Below are positions 5,613-5,807 of a DNA stretch of 5,807 nucleotides, piece after piece (within the stretch, counting starts at the first letter, position 1; each line of letters begins with the position of its first letter). Under the pieces are notes generated by a model. The model saw nothing but the letters and a program-made list of their open reading frames with translations. It was not told the origin of the DNA and did not search any database. The translations under genes and the position numbers were made by a program. This DNA is from Clostridia bacterium. Its GTDB lineage: Bacteria > Bacillota > Clostridia > Oscillospirales > CAG-272. The DNA lies in the NCBI GenBank assembly GCA_017958705.1, contig JAGDCE010000110.1, forward strand, positions 1 through 5,807. Reading direction: 5' to 3'.

Positions 5613-5807
5613 TTACAATATGACGGCGGTCCCCTCCGGTCTGACGTGCAGTACGCAGCAGGAGCCTTTTCCGAATATCCTTTCCATCTGTTCTTTATAA
5701 ACTGCGGTCAGCTCCGACGGCACAAACGCCTGGACCGTTCCGGCGAATCCTCCTCCGTGGACGCGGTACGCGCCGGACTCGCCGAGAAAGCCGTCCGTCA
5801 CGCAGAG
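5613..5807 (-). CDS. galK: Galactokinase, C-terminal fragment
   Basis: The last 64 codons of a gene whose start is beyond the right edge. The visible part contains GAYRVHGGGFAGTVQAFVP, the glycine-rich GHMP-kinase motif 3 in the form seen in Firmicute galactokinases. A short VLHVRPEG strand and the stop follow. Galactokinase phosphorylates galactose at C1 in the Leloir pathway in the cytoplasm. The frame stays open to the window edge, so an internal GTG at 5801 is not the true start. Another GHMP sugar kinase is possible, but the HGGGFAGT-Q-F wording is distinctive of GalK. It lies 11 nt upstream of yqhQ, which suggests cotranscription, although no functional link is evident. Confidence 0.87.
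   Translation of the reverse strand, partial: LCVTDGFLGESGAYRVHGGGFAGTVQAFVPSELTAVYKEQMERIFGKGSCCVLHVRPEGTAVIL

Overview
The window is a compact, moderately GC-rich stretch of bacterial chromosome. Every supportable gene lies on the minus strand, so transcription runs from high to low coordinates. The gene set points to a Firmicute, most likely an anaerobic Clostridia-type gut lineage (Oscillospirales/Christensenellales-like). The clues are a YqhQ/DUF1385 membrane protein followed by prmC, a Firmicute-style THUMP methyltransferase start, AGGAGG-type ribosome binding sites and a characteristic intergenic palindromic repeat. The assignment to a lineage is inference.

First block, 5807 down to 732, is an operon-like run: the C-terminal end of a galactokinase (galK, cut by the window edge), yqhQ (DUF1385 membrane protein), prmC (release factor glutamine methyltransferase), ddl (D-Ala-D-Ala ligase), murI (glutamate racemase) and an uncharacterised 362-residue protein with a C-terminal zinc ribbon. 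Spacings are about 11 nt (galK-yqhQ), 1 nt (prmC-ddl), 0 nt (ddl-murI) and 23 nt (murI-zinc-ribbon gene). The one looser join is yqhQ to prmC. Those 157 nt hold a 55-codon reading frame that continues in the same frame after the yqhQ stop and ends 11 nt inside prmC.

Second block, 731 to 513, is a 219-nt non-coding gap. It contains four consecutive short-loop palindromes and a strong G-quadruplex motif, probably a dispersed intergenic repeat.

Third block, 512 to 1, is a small protein of the Anabaena sensory rhodopsin transducer family (ASRT, PF07100), with no rhodopsin gene in view. Its stop codon overlaps the start of a THUMP-domain RNA methyltransferase (RlmL/YpsC type), which runs off the left edge.

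Functionally, murI (D-glutamate) and ddl (D-Ala-D-Ala) supply two D-amino-acid inputs to peptidoglycan. prmC and the RlmL-like gene modify the translation machinery. galK belongs to sugar catabolism. No phage, transposase, CRISPR array or defence cassette is visible. The items most worth a second look are the interrupted yqhQ tail, the zinc-ribbon protein, the orphan ASRT protein and the hairpin/G-quadruplex repeat.
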